Shown here piece by piece: positions 26,855 through 36,846 of a stretch of 64,000 bases of DNA. Location of the stretch: the NCBI GenBank assembly GCA_017405525.1, contig JAFRAH010000006.1, positions 62,001 to 126,000 of the forward strand, written 5' to 3'. Position 1 is the first letter of the stretch; every line of letters begins with the position of its first letter. A program made the position numbers and the translations under genes. The stretch is from Synergistaceae bacterium (GTDB taxonomy: Bacteria > Synergistota > Synergistia > Synergistales > Aminobacteriaceae). The notes beneath the pieces are model-generated. The model worked only from the letters and a program-made list of their open reading frames with translations, was not told the origin of the DNA and searched no databases.

Positions 26855-28372
26855 TTATCCCTTTCTGCTCTCAGGAGCGTATACTCTGACCCAGTAGATT
26901 ACGAAGAACAATACCGCAACACCGATTCCGATGCCGTAAGCAAGTGTACGGTCAAGCATCAGATAGCATTCGGGGGCAATGCAGAAGTAGGTTACGCTGA
27001 CTGCCGACATGAACGCCGCAGGTACCGCCGCAATGAATCCCTTTCCCGCGCCGACGTTCCTGCAGAGATACACAGCTCCTGCCCACAAGGCTATCATTGC
27101 CAGTGTCTGGTTTGACCACGAGAAGTAACGCCACACTATGCCATAGTCAAGGAACGAGATAGCATAGCCTGCCGCCAATAACGGAAGGGCAAGCGCAAGT
27201 CTCGGAGCAAATCCTTTCTGGTCAATCCCGAACCAGTCGGCAAGGGTCAATCTCGCACTCCTGAACGCCGTATCACCTGACGTAATCGGGCACGCGACAA
27301 CTCCCAGCAATGCCAGGATGCTCCCTACAGGCCCAAGAAGTCCCACTGAGATCTGGTAGACGCTCGTCGAGTTACCGCCACCGACCGCAAGAAGCCCCGC
27401 CGTCGAGAAGCCGCCGCCAGTCTCGTTGTAGAACGCTATACCTGCTGATGCCCAAATCAACGCGATGATGCCCTCAGCAACCATTGCACCATAGAACACG
27501 AAACGCCCCTGACGTTCGGACGTTAAGCACCGTGCCATCATTGGGGACTGTGTAGCGTGGAAGCCTGAGATTGCCCCGCAAGCTACCGTGATGAACATCA
27601 GCGGCCATATAGGCATTGAGTCGGCCTTCGGGTGCATGTTGTAGAGACCCTCCCAGAGCTCTATCATTGGTTTCGTGCCGTCAAGATGATGCATTACAGT
27701 AACGCCGCCGATACCGATTGCCATGAAGATTAGGCACAGCCCAAAGACAGGGTAGATTTTCCCGATGACCTTATCGATGGGAAGCAACGTAGCAAGGAAG
27801 TAGTAGACCAGAATAACGACCGTGAGAATCTTCGTCCAGTCAGCAGTAGTGTAGCCCATGAGGGTAGCCGCCGCTCCTGATGCCGTGCCTACTGCCCCGC
27901 TCGTTCCCTGAGTAACCATGAGGGCAAGAAGTCCAGCCGGGCCGACCATGAAGACTACTCCGACCATAACGAGCAACACGACCGAGAATATTCGCATGAT
28001 GAAGAGCATGAAGCCCCCCAAGTATTTGCCCGTAATCTCCGAGACACTCGCGCCGTCATTCCTGATTGAGAGCATCCCGACCAGGTAGTCATGGACAGCA
28101 CCCGCAAAGATTGTCCCGAAGACTATCCAGAGGTAGACCTGAGGCCCCCAGATTGCGCCGGTCAATGCCCCGAATATCGGCCCAAGCCCCGCAATGTTCA
28201 GGAGCTGGATGAGGAATGCCCTGCCTGCCGAGATGGGTACGAAGTCAACGCCGTCCGGGTGAACCGTGCAGGGTGTGGGTCTGTCGTCCGGCCCGAAGAC
28301 GCTGTTCACGATTGCGCCGTAAATCAAGTAGCCCAGTATGAGAAGCACAAGGCCGCCTAAGAACGAATACAT
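26855..28372 (-). CDS. cstA: CstA-family carbon starvation protein (peptide/pyruvate carrier)
   Basis: The 505-residue, about 13-14-segment membrane protein has family landmarks: FGPDDRPTPCTVHPDGVDFVP, GRAFLIQLLNIAGLGPIFGALTGAIWG, FAGAVHDYLVGMLSIRNDG and GAISGFHATQSPMMARCL. CstA homologues import peptides or pyruvate during carbon limitation. The length fits the short CstA form rather than the roughly 700-residue E. coli type. A 90-base AT-rich region separates it from the divergent racemase gene. Confidence 0.9.
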   Translation of the reverse strand: MYSFLGGLVLLILGYLIYGAIVNSVFGPDDRPTPCTVHPDGVDFVPISAGRAFLIQLLNIAGLGPIFGALTGAIWGPQVYLWIVFGTIFAGAVHDYLVGMLSIRNDGASVSEITGKYLGGFMLFIMRIFSVVLLVMVGVVFMVGPAGLLALMVTQGTSGAVGTASGAAATLMGYTTADWTKILTVVILVYYFLATLLPIDKVIGKIYPVFGLCLIFMAIGIGGVTVMHHLDGTKPMIELWEGLYNMHPKADSMPIWPLMFITVACGAISGFHATQSPMMARCLTSERQGRFVFYGAMVAEGIIALIWASAGIAFYNETGGGFSTAGLLAVGGGNSTSVYQISVGLLGPVGSILALLGVVACPITSGDTAFRSARLTLADWFGIDQKGFAPRLALALPLLAAGYAISFLDYGIVWRYFSWSNQTLAMIALWAGAVYLCRNVGAGKGFIAAVPAAFMSAVSVTYFCIAPECYLMLDRTLAYGIGIGVAVLFFVIYWVRVYAPESRKG

Positions 28373-28479
28373 GAAATAATATCTCCCTTCTGTGTGTATA
28401 TGAATGTGGTAGTATTATGACGATAAAATTTTAGTCCATTCACAATTTAAATCAAGCATTCTTGAAGGAGGTTGCAATT

Positions 28480-29184
28480 ATGTCCGCACGTCCCTTAAAG
28501 ACACTCGGAGTTCTTGGAGGAATGGGCCCGGCTGCCTGTGCCGAATTTCTCCGCATATTAGCCCGCGACTGCCCCGCAAAAAACGACTCAGAGCATCCAC
28601 GCATCATTATGCTGTCAGACCCCGACACTCCCGACCGAAGCGACGGCCTCATGGGTACAGGCCCAGACCCCCTGCCGGTAATCCGCAAGAACCTGTTGCA
28701 GCTCATAGAGTGGGGGGCTGATGTCCTCGCTGTTCCCTGCAACACTGCTCACTACTTCATTGACCGTTTCAGGGATGAACTGACCGTGCCGCTTGTCCAT
28801 ATCGTCGAGGCTACCGTTGAGGCCGCTAAAGAGTTGAGCCGGGGCAACTGCTCCTGGCTCCTAGCTACTGACGGGACGCAGAAGAGCATGATTTACCCCG
28901 AATGTGCCGAGAGAATGCACTACCACTTCCTCAAGCCCTCCCCTGAACAGCAGGACAGAGTCCAGTCATGCATCCGCTACGTCAAAGCTGGCGACATGAA
29001 GACAGCCGGGGAAGTCATGCATGATGTGGTCAGTGAGCTATGGCGTGAACGTGATGTGCCTGTTACGATGGGTTGCACTGAGCTCCCGCTGGCCTATGGT
29101 GCTTCAGGGCTTCCGGGTGAACGTCAGGTTTCGAGCCTTGAGGCACTGAGTGATGCATGTATTCATGTCCTATATGAAGGGTAA
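28480..29184 (+). CDS. Aspartate/glutamate racemase family protein
   Basis: The 234-residue protein has GVLGGMGPAACAEF at the N-terminus and the two catalytic cysteines in VPCNTAHYF and TMGCTELPLAY, the signature of PLP-independent Asp/Glu racemases. ATG 28480 follows AAGGAGG at eight bases. It would interconvert L and D enantiomers of aspartate or glutamate, or act on a related hydantoin or amino acid. The AspR type is favoured because of the GGMGP opening. Downstream is the Wzz-like gene. Confidence 0.88.
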   Translation: MSARPLKTLGVLGGMGPAACAEFLRILARDCPAKNDSEHPRIIMLSDPDTPDRSDGLMGTGPDPLPVIRKNLLQLIEWGADVLAVPCNTAHYFIDRFRDELTVPLVHIVEATVEAAKELSRGNCSWLLATDGTQKSMIYPECAERMHYHFLKPSPEQQDRVQSCIRYVKAGDMKTAGEVMHDVVSELWRERDVPVTMGCTELPLAYGASGLPGERQVSSLEALSDACIHVLYEG

Positions 29185-29232
29185 TGCTATAATCACACGG
29201 AAAATTTCACATGAAGGGATTTGATTTCACAC

Positions 29233-30408
29233 ATGCCGTATGACGATGACGAAGAGCAGGAACTGTCATTAATCGACATATTCAGTATTCTTTGGCGGAG
29301 GAAGTGGGCTATATTCTTCCTGACGTTTGTTTTCGGTACTATCGCCACAATATACGCCTTCACCTCCCCGTTCATCTACAGGGCTGAATGCAGGATACTT
29401 CCACAGCAGGGCGGAGGAGGAATTGCCTCAGCCTTTGGAGGGCTTGCTGCCTTCGCAGGGCTGTCAGCTACAGCAACACAGGGGCAAATGATGATTGGCG
29501 TGATAAAGGGCGACACGGTGGTTGATGCCATAATCGACAAGTTCAACCTGATGGAGGAGTTTTCGCTGGACATACGCCTTGACGCAAGAAGGAGGACTCT
29601 GCGCAACCTTGAAGCCGACGAGGACTCAAAGAGCGGTATAGTGAGCATTGCCTACCTGAGCAAAGACCCAAAGAAAGCCGCCGACATAGCCAATGAATTT
29701 GTCGCAGAGCTCCAGAAACAATTATGGACAATCTCATTCAACGATGCCCAGGCGAAAAGAAGATTCTTCCAGGCTCAGCTAGACCTTGCACAGCAGGAAC
29801 TTAGCGAGGCAGAAGAGGCCATGATGAACTACCAGCAGTCAAGCGGAGTAGTCGCCCTTGAGGCACAGACGAGGACAATCCTTGAGTCAATCGCTAGGCT
29901 CAAGAGCCAGATAGCCGCCAAGAATATCGAGATCTCCTCACTGAGCAGCTACACTCACAGGGACAACCCAAGACTTAAGCTCGCAAGAACACAGCTTGAG
30001 GCCATGAACAAGGAACTTCACAACCTCGAAGAAGAGCAGAGACGGACAAGCAGGGGAAGGAATGACGGGCTTCTATCAGGTGATGCAATGCTGTCGATCG
30101 GGCAGGTCCCGGAGTTCAGCCTTGAATACCAGCGTTACTACAGGAAACTTAGGGCGGCAAATGCAAAGTATGATAGCTTGCTCAGACAATACGAGACTGC
30201 AAGGCTCAGTGAGGCCAGCGACATATCCACAATCTCAATCATTGACAGGGCAACCCCTCCCGACTGGAAGTACAAGCCCAAGCGCGCGCAGATCATGATG
30301 ATCGGGACAATGGCAGGCTTTGCTTTGGGTGTATTCCTTGCGTTCCTTGCGGCACATTTGGCGGCACTTAAGGAATCTAGGGAGGCTCAGGAATACTACG
30401 ACGACTAA
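29233..30408 (+). CDS. Wzz/chain-length-determinant polysaccharide co-polymerase
   Basis: The roughly 391-residue protein has an acidic N-terminus (DDDEEQELSLIDIFSILWRRKW), a first membrane segment (AIFFLTFVFGTIATIYAF), a long periplasmic region rich in coiled coil (RFFQAQLDLAQQELSEAEE; IARLKSQIAAKNIEI), then PPDWKYKPKR and a C-terminal membrane segment. This is the classical Wzz architecture that sets the length of O-antigen or capsule chains. There is no tyrosine-kinase domain. An alternative start is TTG 29221. No other polysaccharide gene lies beside it. Confidence 0.85.
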   Translation: MPYDDDEEQELSLIDIFSILWRRKWAIFFLTFVFGTIATIYAFTSPFIYRAECRILPQQGGGGIASAFGGLAAFAGLSATATQGQMMIGVIKGDTVVDAIIDKFNLMEEFSLDIRLDARRRTLRNLEADEDSKSGIVSIAYLSKDPKKAADIANEFVAELQKQLWTISFNDAQAKRRFFQAQLDLAQQELSEAEEAMMNYQQSSGVVALEAQTRTILESIARLKSQIAAKNIEISSLSSYTHRDNPRLKLARTQLEAMNKELHNLEEEQRRTSRGRNDGLLSGDAMLSIGQVPEFSLEYQRYYRKLRAANAKYDSLLRQYETARLSEASDISTISIIDRATPPDWKYKPKRAQIMMIGTMAGFALGVFLAFLAAHLAALKESREAQEYYDD

Positions 30409-30413
30409 AATTA

Positions 30414-30447
30414 ATCCCCTCTGCCGTGAATGACAGGGGGGAATTTT
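30414..30447. terminator. Rho-independent terminator between Wzz-like gene and comM
   Basis: CCCCTCTG and CAGGGGGG pair around a ten-base loop with AATTTTT after it on the plus strand. It lies between convergent genes and may serve both. Confidence 0.75.
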
Positions 30448-30462
30448 TCTGCCCTCATGAAC

Positions 30463-31968
30463 TCAGCTCCGACCGTAAAACTGCCTGTACATCATGGCAT
30501 CGGCAAGGTGCTTCTTCTCGATATTCTCATCACCCGAAAGGTCAGCAATAGTTCTCGCAACCTTCAGGATACGGCTTAGCCCCCTCCCCGAAAAGTTGAG
30601 CTTCTCGGACATCATGACCAGATATGACCGGCTGGAATCGTCAAGAGTCAGGCACTTTTGCACCAGCTTCTCCGGGATTTCGGCGTTGCACACAAAACCG
30701 TACTCCTTCCAGCGTTCGGCCTGTATCTTCCTCGCACGCACCACACGTTCACGGATTGATGCACTGTTCTCCGGCTGTTTCCTGGCCGCGAATGACAGCA
30801 GTTCCTCAGGTGTCAGTCTCGGCACCTGGACGTGAAGGTCTATCCTGTCCATGATGGGGCCTGAGAGCTTCCGGCGGTAACGCTCAATGTCGGCCTGAGA
30901 GCACTTGCAGTGTATTACCGGGTCTCCGGCATAACCACAGGCACATGGGTTGGCCGCCAATACCAGAAGGACACGTGCAGGATACTTCACCGATCCAGAC
31001 GCGCGGCTAAGGGAAATTTCACCGTCCTCAATGGGAGCTCTGAGGCTCTCGGTAAGTTCACGCTTGAACTCGGTATACTCATCGAGGAAGAGAACGCCCC
31101 TGTGCGCAAGTGAGACTTCACCGGGACGTAGGTTGCTCCCCCCTCCGCAGACTGACACGGTGCTTGCCGTAAAGTGTACTGTCCTGAATGGCCTTTCACG
31201 GCCCGGCTTCATTTCAAGCCCCAAGGTGCTCCTGACTAGCAGTGTCTCAACTAGTTCATCATCAGTCAACGGGGGCAAAATCCCGGCCATTGCTTTGGCG
31301 ATTAGTGTCTTGCCACTTCCGGGAGAGCCGACAAGCAGCAAGTTATGATGTCCGGCGGCGGCTATCTCTGCGGCATGTTTGGCGGCTGACTGGCCTTTGA
31401 TGTCCGCAAAATCTGTCTCAACGTTCACGGGAAGGTCAGGAATGTACGCGGGAGGTACAGGCCGGGGCTTCTCCTCACCCGTGATCATCATGACGAGTTC
31501 GGCGAGGTTGTCGGCATAATAGGCTTCAACTCCCTGAACTAGCGCGACCTCTGAGGCATTTTCGGCAGGGACATAAAGGGGAATGCTCATTTTCCGGGCG
31601 AGGAACGCGGCAGGGACTGCACCCCTTACCCTCCGCAAACGTCCGTCAAGTGCAAGCTCACCCATGAACAAGGCTCGCGGGAAATCCTTAATCGTCCCCA
31701 TCGACTTCATCATTCCGAGTGCTATGGGAAGGTCAAGCAATGCCCCCTCCTTCGGAATGTCAGAAGGAGCAAGGTTCACGGTGATTCTGCCCTTGAGGTT
31801 GAGCCCCAAAGAACGCAAGGCTGCCCTGACACGTTCCTTTGACTCCTTAACTGCAACATCAGGCATTCCGCCAATCGAAATCGCAAAAAGCCCCCCCGTT
31901 ATCTCGACTTCAGCCTCAACCGGGAGGGCTTCCATTCCTCTCAAAGTAACGCCTAATATTCCGCTCAT
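30463..31968 (-). CDS. comM: Mg-chelatase-like ATPase, ComM/YifB family
   Basis: The 501-residue AAA+ protein has an N-terminal Lon-protease-like fold ([27 protein letters not shown]), Walker [20 protein letters not shown], Walker [12 protein letters not shown] and a C-terminal sensor/helical domain. ComM proteins are helicases that aid branch migration during natural transformation. ATG 31968 is chosen because it overlaps the DedA stop as ATGA and gives the family N-terminus [11 protein letters not shown]. Its presence fits the type IV pilus genes in the window and hints at competence. Confidence 0.9.
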   Translation of the reverse strand: MSGILGVTLRGMEALPVEAEVEITGGLFAISIGGMPDVAVKESKERVRAALRSLGLNLKGRITVNLAPSDIPKEGALLDLPIALGMMKSMGTIKDFPRALFMGELALDGRLRRVRGAVPAAFLARKMSIPLYVPAENASEVALVQGVEAYYADNLAELVMMITGEEKPRPVPPAYIPDLPVNVETDFADIKGQSAAKHAAEIAAAGHHNLLLVGSPGSGKTLIAKAMAGILPPLTDDELVETLLVRSTLGLEMKPGRERPFRTVHFTASTVSVCGGGSNLRPGEVSLAHRGVLFLDEYTEFKRELTESLRAPIEDGEISLSRASGSVKYPARVLLVLAANPCACGYAGDPVIHCKCSQADIERYRRKLSGPIMDRIDLHVQVPRLTPEELLSFAARKQPENSASIRERVVRARKIQAERWKEYGFVCNAEIPEKLVQKCLTLDDSSRSYLVMMSEKLNFSGRGLSRILKVARTIADLSGDENIEKKHLADAMMYRQFYGRS

Positions 31969-32576
31969 GACCTGCGCCTTCTCCTGAGAATGAGCATGTA
32001 GCCCCCCGCAATCAGGACAGCAAGACCGACACATGCAAGCGTTATGACGTGCAGGTACTCTTTAAGGAGGTTCTGATGCTCGCCAAGCAAATACCCCGCA
32101 AAAGTCAGTACTACAACCCATGCACCAGCTCCTATTGTCGTGAAGAGAGTGAACGTTTTCATGGGCATTCTGGCGATTCCGGCAGGGAGTGAGATATATT
32201 GACGTATGACCGGCAATAATCTTCCTACAAGTGTGCTGACGTGGCCATGACGTGAGAAAAATTCATCGGCCTTGTTGATGCTTTCAGGCGACACAAAAAA
32301 ATATTTTCCGTACCTGAGCAGGAACGGACGACCCAGCTTTACGGCTATCCAGTAATTGAACAGCGCACCCAATAAGCTCCCGGCAATCCCTGCAAGAAGG
32401 ACAAGGGGCAGGGACATTTCACCCTTCCACGCAAGATAGCCCGCAGGAGGCATGACTACCTCACTAGGGAACGGGAAGAAGGAGGACTCAAGGAACATCA
32501 GCGAGATTATGCCCGTGTAGCCCATCCTGCCGATTGTGTTCACGAGCCATTCAGTGAGTGCGCTGATGATATGCAT
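31965..32576 (-). CDS. DedA-family membrane protein
   Basis: The 203-residue protein shows the DedA/SNARE-associated signature: [40 protein letters not shown] and [31 protein letters not shown] (the G-R-x-x-P-x-x-R core). Such proteins are proposed lipid flippases or scramblases, including undecaprenyl-phosphate carriers. It overlaps glpX (TAATG-type overlap) and comM (ATGA), so the three form a coupled operon. Confidence 0.9.
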   Translation of the reverse strand: MHIISALTEWLVNTIGRMGYTGIISLMFLESSFFPFPSEVVMPPAGYLAWKGEMSLPLVLLAGIAGSLLGALFNYWIAVKLGRPFLLRYGKYFFVSPESINKADEFFSRHGHVSTLVGRLLPVIRQYISLPAGIARMPMKTFTLFTTIGAGAWVVVLTFAGYLLGEHQNLLKEYLHVITLACVGLAVLIAGGYMLILRRRRRS

Positions 32577-33598
32577 TACAGGCCGAGCTCCTCTTTGACG
32601 CTGGGATCATAGGCGATATTCCCGCCCATCTCCTCAAGTTTCTTCTGTGAGTGTGTCGCTGATATGAACCTGATAGTGCCTGAACTGCTCCTCATGCAGA
32701 GTGAGTTTGTCTCAATATGTGCGCCGTGATAGTGAACGCCCCGGAGCAAATCGCCGTCTGAGCCTCCAGCCGCCGCAAAGAATACGTTGTCGCTCTTCAC
32801 GAGATCGTCAATCGTCAGGACAGTATCACGGGTTAAGCCGCGCTCTTTAGCTCTTGCCTCGTCCTCGTCATTCCTGAAGTAGGGCTGGCACTGCATGTTA
32901 GCGTCAAGGCACTTCATGGCACAGGCCGTGATTACCGCTTCAGGTGAGCCGCCGATACCGAGCAGCAAGTCAGCCGATTCATGGCCGGGTAAGCTCGTCA
33001 TCAATGCACCGGCAACATCGCCATCACCTATGAGCCTTACGCGTGCGCCCATTGCCCTGACCCTCTGGAGAATTTCCTTGTTACGCGGGCGGTCAAGCAT
33101 TACTACGGTGGTTTCTTCTACCTTTTTGCCTTTTGCCTTAGCGACTACCCTGACGTTGAACTCAATGGGTGCCTGAATGTCGATATACTCCGCCGCCTCT
33201 GAGCCGGTTACTATCTTGTTGAGGTAGAAGAGATTTTCCGGGCTGAACATTGTCCCTCTTGGTGCCGCCGCTATTACGCTGATTGCCCCGTCCTGACCCT
33301 GAGCTACCAGCCTCGTCCCGTCTATGGGATCGACGGCAATATCCATTTCCGGGCCCTCGCCTGTGCCTACCTGTTCGCCGTTGTAGAGCATGGGAGCCTC
33401 GTCCTTCTCACCCTCACCGATGACGACAACGCCCTTCATTGCCACGCCATGAAGTACGTAGCGCATTGCCTCGACTGCCGCACGGTCAACCTCGTTCTTG
33501 TCGCCGAGTCCGAACCAGCGGCCGGATGCCATTACTGCCGCCTCTGCAGAGCGTACGAGTTCCATAGCAAGGTTCTTGTCCTGTGCAAATAATGCCAT
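32576..33598 (-). CDS. glpX: Class II fructose-1,6-bisphosphatase
   Basis: The 340-residue protein has [41 protein letters not shown] and [20 protein letters not shown], the metal- and phosphate-binding motifs of GlpX. It dephosphorylates fructose-1,6-bisphosphate to fructose-6-phosphate with Mn2+, the committed step of gluconeogenesis, appropriate for an organism living on amino or organic acids. It is the first gene of the glpX-dedA-comM operon. Confidence 0.95.
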   Translation of the reverse strand: MALFAQDKNLAMELVRSAEAAVMASGRWFGLGDKNEVDRAAVEAMRYVLHGVAMKGVVVIGEGEKDEAPMLYNGEQVGTGEGPEMDIAVDPIDGTRLVAQGQDGAISVIAAAPRGTMFSPENLFYLNKIVTGSEAAEYIDIQAPIEFNVRVVAKAKGKKVEETTVVMLDRPRNKEILQRVRAMGARVRLIGDGDVAGALMTSLPGHESADLLLGIGGSPEAVITACAMKCLDANMQCQPYFRNDEDEARAKERGLTRDTVLTIDDLVKSDNVFFAAAGGSDGDLLRGVHYHGAHIETNSLCMRSSSGTIRFISATHSQKKLEEMGGNIAYDPSVKEELGL

Positions 33599-33670
33599 AG
33601 AGAATCTGCCTCCCTCAATAATTTTATGTGTCTTTGTGATTGGTGATGATGAGATTATATACTATATCCG

Positions 33671-33704
33671 CAAAAAAAATCCCCCCCGTTTTATTGGGAG
33701 GGCT
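33671..33704 (-). terminator. Rho-independent terminator of the PBP1A gene
   Basis: On the minus strand CCCTCCC and GGGGGGG (with G-T pairs) flank an eight-base loop and are followed by ATTTTTTTT, right after the PBP stop. Confidence 0.8.
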
Positions 33705-33710
33705 GTAACA

Positions 33711-36122
33711 TCACTCTAGTCCGTACTGCCTCAGCAACTGCCTGTAACGCTGTTCAACCTCACTAAGCTGGGGCTCCTGACGTTTTGGTGCAGGTGCTGC
33801 CGGTCTGGGGATTGCTGCCTGCGTTGATGGTGCACTGACCTGCTGGGGTGCCGGGGCTTCTTCCTGTGGCTTTGATGACTTCTTCCCTGAAGGCTCACTT
33901 GAACGCTCATACCTCCGCGCCAAATATGTATCATCCTGCTCAACTAGGAACAATCTCGGCCCTCTTGGGTCATTATCCGCCGCCCTGTAGCTCCCTCCAT
34001 GAACTGGACATGACGCAGTAGGAGACCTTCCTTTTGGGAAGAACAGCGGAACAGCCTGACAGCCTGACCTTGCCCTGTAGCCTGTAGCCCGGCATATAGA
34101 TACCTTGTCGACCTCAACCCATGACGGAGGGTTCTCGAAATTCGCCGGGGTATTCTGTTCCTGAACGGCATACTGCATGAACTTCTTCCAGACGGGAGCG
34201 GCCATAGTTCCGCCGAACGCACGCCTTCCCATTGTCTTATGGTCGTCCCTGCCGACGTAGACCGCCGTAGTGAGCCCTGGAACTCCGCCACAGAACCACG
34301 CATCAATGAAGTCATTTGATGTCCCGGTTTTCCCGAAGACGTTGACCTTTGCGATTGCAGCGGGCTTTCCTGTCCCTGCCCTCACTGCGTCCTGTAGCAT
34401 TGAGCGTATTGCGTAGGCTGTCTCCGGCCTCATTGCCTGGCTTATGGCTGTTTCACGGTGCTCTATTACGTTGCCGTCCCTGTCCTTAATCTCGCGTATC
34501 ATGAGGGGAACTATTCTTTTTCCGCCGTTGTTGAAGCAGTTGAACGCTACGGCCATTTCAAGCGGTGTCAGACTTGCAGAGCCCAATGCAATCGATAAAT
34601 CATTAGGTAGGTATTTTGTCTCAATGCCCATATTCCTGGCCATCTTCACGATTACGTCAGTCCCTATGTATGCCGCTACACGGACTGCTACGGTGTTATA
34701 GGAGCTCGTCAATGCCCGCTGAAGTGTAACCTCACCTGCATACCCCCCGCCTGAGTTGTGGGGAGACCATCCCTTGCTCCTGCTGCCCTTCTGCTTGAAG
34801 GTTATCGGTGCGTCAAGGAAGTGGTCGCTCGGCATTACGTCTTCCTCCATTGCGGCGGCGTAAACTATAGGCTTGAAGCTCGAACCCGGCTGACGGACTG
34901 CCTGAGTTGCACGGTTGAACTTGCTGTCCTTGAAGTCCTTGCCACCGACAAGTGCGAGGACTTCCCCGGTTTCGGCCTGAAGACACACCAGAGCACCCAT
35001 AACGTTCTTGCTGAGACCCTGTATTGCCTCCCGTGCCTTGTCCTGAAGGTTTATGTCGAGGGTAGTATAGATATGCATTCCTCCGCTGTAGACCTCATCC
35101 TTCCCGTACTTGGGCAACAAGTCGTTGAACAAAAGGTGCGACACAAAATAGGGTGCCCTGTTGAACTCCTCTATTCTGTTTGCCCTGCTCCTGAACTCAA
35201 GCTCCTCGTTGTATGCGTCCTGCCTCTGCTGTGAAGTGATCCATCCTAGAGTCTCCATTCGTCCGAGAACGTAATTCTGCCGGGCTTTTGCGTTGCTGAG
35301 GCTGGCCTGTGGGTTGTAGCGTCCGGGGTTGGCGATAAGTCCGGCGAGTATTGCCGCCTGTGCAAGGTCTAAATCACGTGCCGACTTGTCGAAGTATGTA
35401 TGTGCCGCTGTCTCTACACCCCATGCTCCATGCCCGAAGTTTATCGTGTTCAGGTAAAGCTCAAGTATCTTGTCTTTCGGGAAAAGTTTTTCGAGCCTCA
35501 TGGCAATAATAATCTCTTTGGCCTTCCTCGTGATGCTCTTTTCGTGCGTCAGGAACAAGTTTCGCGCAAGCTGCTGGGTTATCGTGCTTGCACCCTGTAC
35601 CTTTCCCCCCTCGACAACGTCAGTCCACAATGCCCTGAAGATTGAGCCGAGACGTATTCCACCATGCTGGTAGAACGCCGAGTCCTCCGCAGCGAGCACA
35701 GCCCTGACTATGTTCGGGGACATCTCGTGCAGTTCCAGCGGAGTCCTGTTCTCGATGAAGAGCCGGGCTATCACCTCACCGTTCCTGTCATAGAGTATTG
35801 AGGGAAGGCTGCTCTTTGGGTTGGCGAGCTCCATCATGCTGGGGAGGTCTTCCGAGAGCTTCACGACGTACCAAGCTACCCCTGCGCTTAGTGCCCCGGT
35901 CGCAAGAAGGACTACAAGCAATACTGTCATGCATAAAATCTTGAGGACTGATACCCTCTTTCTTTTGCGTGGCTTGGGCTTGGGCATCTGGCGTTCGGGC
36001 TCTTGTTCCTGAACTGGCTTTCTCTGCCTGTGCTGTGTCCTGTAATATATGTCGTCAATATCTATGCGGTAATTCGTGCCGTTGCTGCCGCGCGGACGAT
36101 GAGGATTGTTTCTCTCATTCAT
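33711..36122 (-). CDS. mrcA: Penicillin-binding protein 1A (bifunctional class A PBP)
   Basis: The 803-residue protein has a basic cytoplasmic tail, one membrane anchor (VLKILCMTVLLVVLLATGA), and a GT51 glycosyltransferase domain (AAEDSAFYQHGGI; GASTITQQLARNLFLTHE; KILELYLNTINFGHGAWGVE). A transpeptidase domain follows with SxxK in RQPGSSFKPIVY, SxN in TSSYNTVAV and KTG in FGKTGTSND. A Pro/Gln-rich C-terminal tail ends the protein. It polymerises and cross-links peptidoglycan. Length and order fit PBP1A well. Confidence 0.93.
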   Translation of the reverse strand: MNERNNPHRPRGSNGTNYRIDIDDIYYRTQHRQRKPVQEQEPERQMPKPKPRKRKRVSVLKILCMTVLLVVLLATGALSAGVAWYVVKLSEDLPSMMELANPKSSLPSILYDRNGEVIARLFIENRTPLELHEMSPNIVRAVLAAEDSAFYQHGGIRLGSIFRALWTDVVEGGKVQGASTITQQLARNLFLTHEKSITRKAKEIIIAMRLEKLFPKDKILELYLNTINFGHGAWGVETAAHTYFDKSARDLDLAQAAILAGLIANPGRYNPQASLSNAKARQNYVLGRMETLGWITSQQRQDAYNEELEFRSRANRIEEFNRAPYFVSHLLFNDLLPKYGKDEVYSGGMHIYTTLDINLQDKAREAIQGLSKNVMGALVCLQAETGEVLALVGGKDFKDSKFNRATQAVRQPGSSFKPIVYAAAMEEDVMPSDHFLDAPITFKQKGSRSKGWSPHNSGGGYAGEVTLQRALTSSYNTVAVRVAAYIGTDVIVKMARNMGIETKYLPNDLSIALGSASLTPLEMAVAFNCFNNGGKRIVPLMIREIKDRDGNVIEHRETAISQAMRPETAYAIRSMLQDAVRAGTGKPAAIAKVNVFGKTGTSNDFIDAWFCGGVPGLTTAVYVGRDDHKTMGRRAFGGTMAAPVWKKFMQYAVQEQNTPANFENPPSWVEVDKVSICRATGYRARSGCQAVPLFFPKGRSPTASCPVHGGSYRAADNDPRGPRLFLVEQDDTYLARRYERSSEPSGKKSSKPQEEAPAPQQVSAPSTQAAIPRPAAPAPKRQEPQLSEVEQRYRQLLRQYGLE

Positions 36123-36164
36123 GCAAATGGTTACCCCTTTCCTTTAGGATTTCGTCAAATAATA

Positions 36165-36791
36165 TCACAATGGACGCTCAATTATCCGTATCATTCCGCC
36201 TTTGCGGTCATACCCTGTAGCGTGAAGAAGCCTCAAGCTGAACCACTGGTACTCGCCATAAGTTACAGTGAGGACGTTCACATCACCGTCAAGTTCCTCA
36301 TAGCCTGCAAGGTTGAACCAGTGCCACTCGAAATCGTCAAGCCTCTTGTCCCTGTGGTTGAGCAGCAAGAACGGAACGGGTATATTCCTGTCTATCTGGT
36401 CAGTTACTGCCTCAGCAAAGAGATCATAGCCGACACTCCCGGAAATTCCTTCAAGTGTGAGCGAATTTGTCCCTACTCCGGCCATGTAGTCATAGAGGCC
36501 GCAAATGTACGTCTCCAGAAAGTCAATGCCATGATAGCGCGGTGAAAGGTAGGGTTTCATGAATGAGGCGAACCTCACGAAGTCATTGCGTGAGAGTCTT
36601 TCGGGGTTGAAGGGGTATAGTTGCCGGTACTCGTCGCGGCGTGAGAGGAATATGCATGTGTCGCAGGCAGTAACGGCGGCACAACCTCCCATGTTCATGT
36701 CCCATTCGGGGAGCCAGTCCTGATTTCCGCCGGGAGCTCCCTCAATTGTGAAGTAGCCGAGAATTTTTCTGCGTGTCAATGTGTCAATCAC
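36165..36791 (-). CDS. Peptidase C39-like cysteine protein, cytoplasmic
   Basis: The 208-residue protein has no signal peptide. QDWLPEWDMNMGGCAAVTACD places a Cys after a Gly-Gly turn at the start of a helix, as in papain/C39-like folds, and DFEWHWFNLAGYEEL could supply the His. These suggest a C39-like peptidase or transglutaminase-like fold, but a complete catalytic triad is not proven by eye. The start is probably GTG 36791. It lies upstream of the PBP1A gene on the same strand with a 42-base gap. Confidence 0.6.
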   Translation of the reverse strand: MIDTLTRRKILGYFTIEGAPGGNQDWLPEWDMNMGGCAAVTACDTCIFLSRRDEYRQLYPFNPERLSRNDFVRFASFMKPYLSPRYHGIDFLETYICGLYDYMAGVGTNSLTLEGISGSVGYDLFAEAVTDQIDRNIPVPFLLLNHRDKRLDDFEWHWFNLAGYEELDGDVNVLTVTYGEYQWFSLRLLHATGYDRKGGMIRIIERPL

Positions 36792-36846
36792 CTTCTGCGA
36801 AAATTTTACGCCCGATATTCTACAGCTTAAGTGAAGAATGCAACCA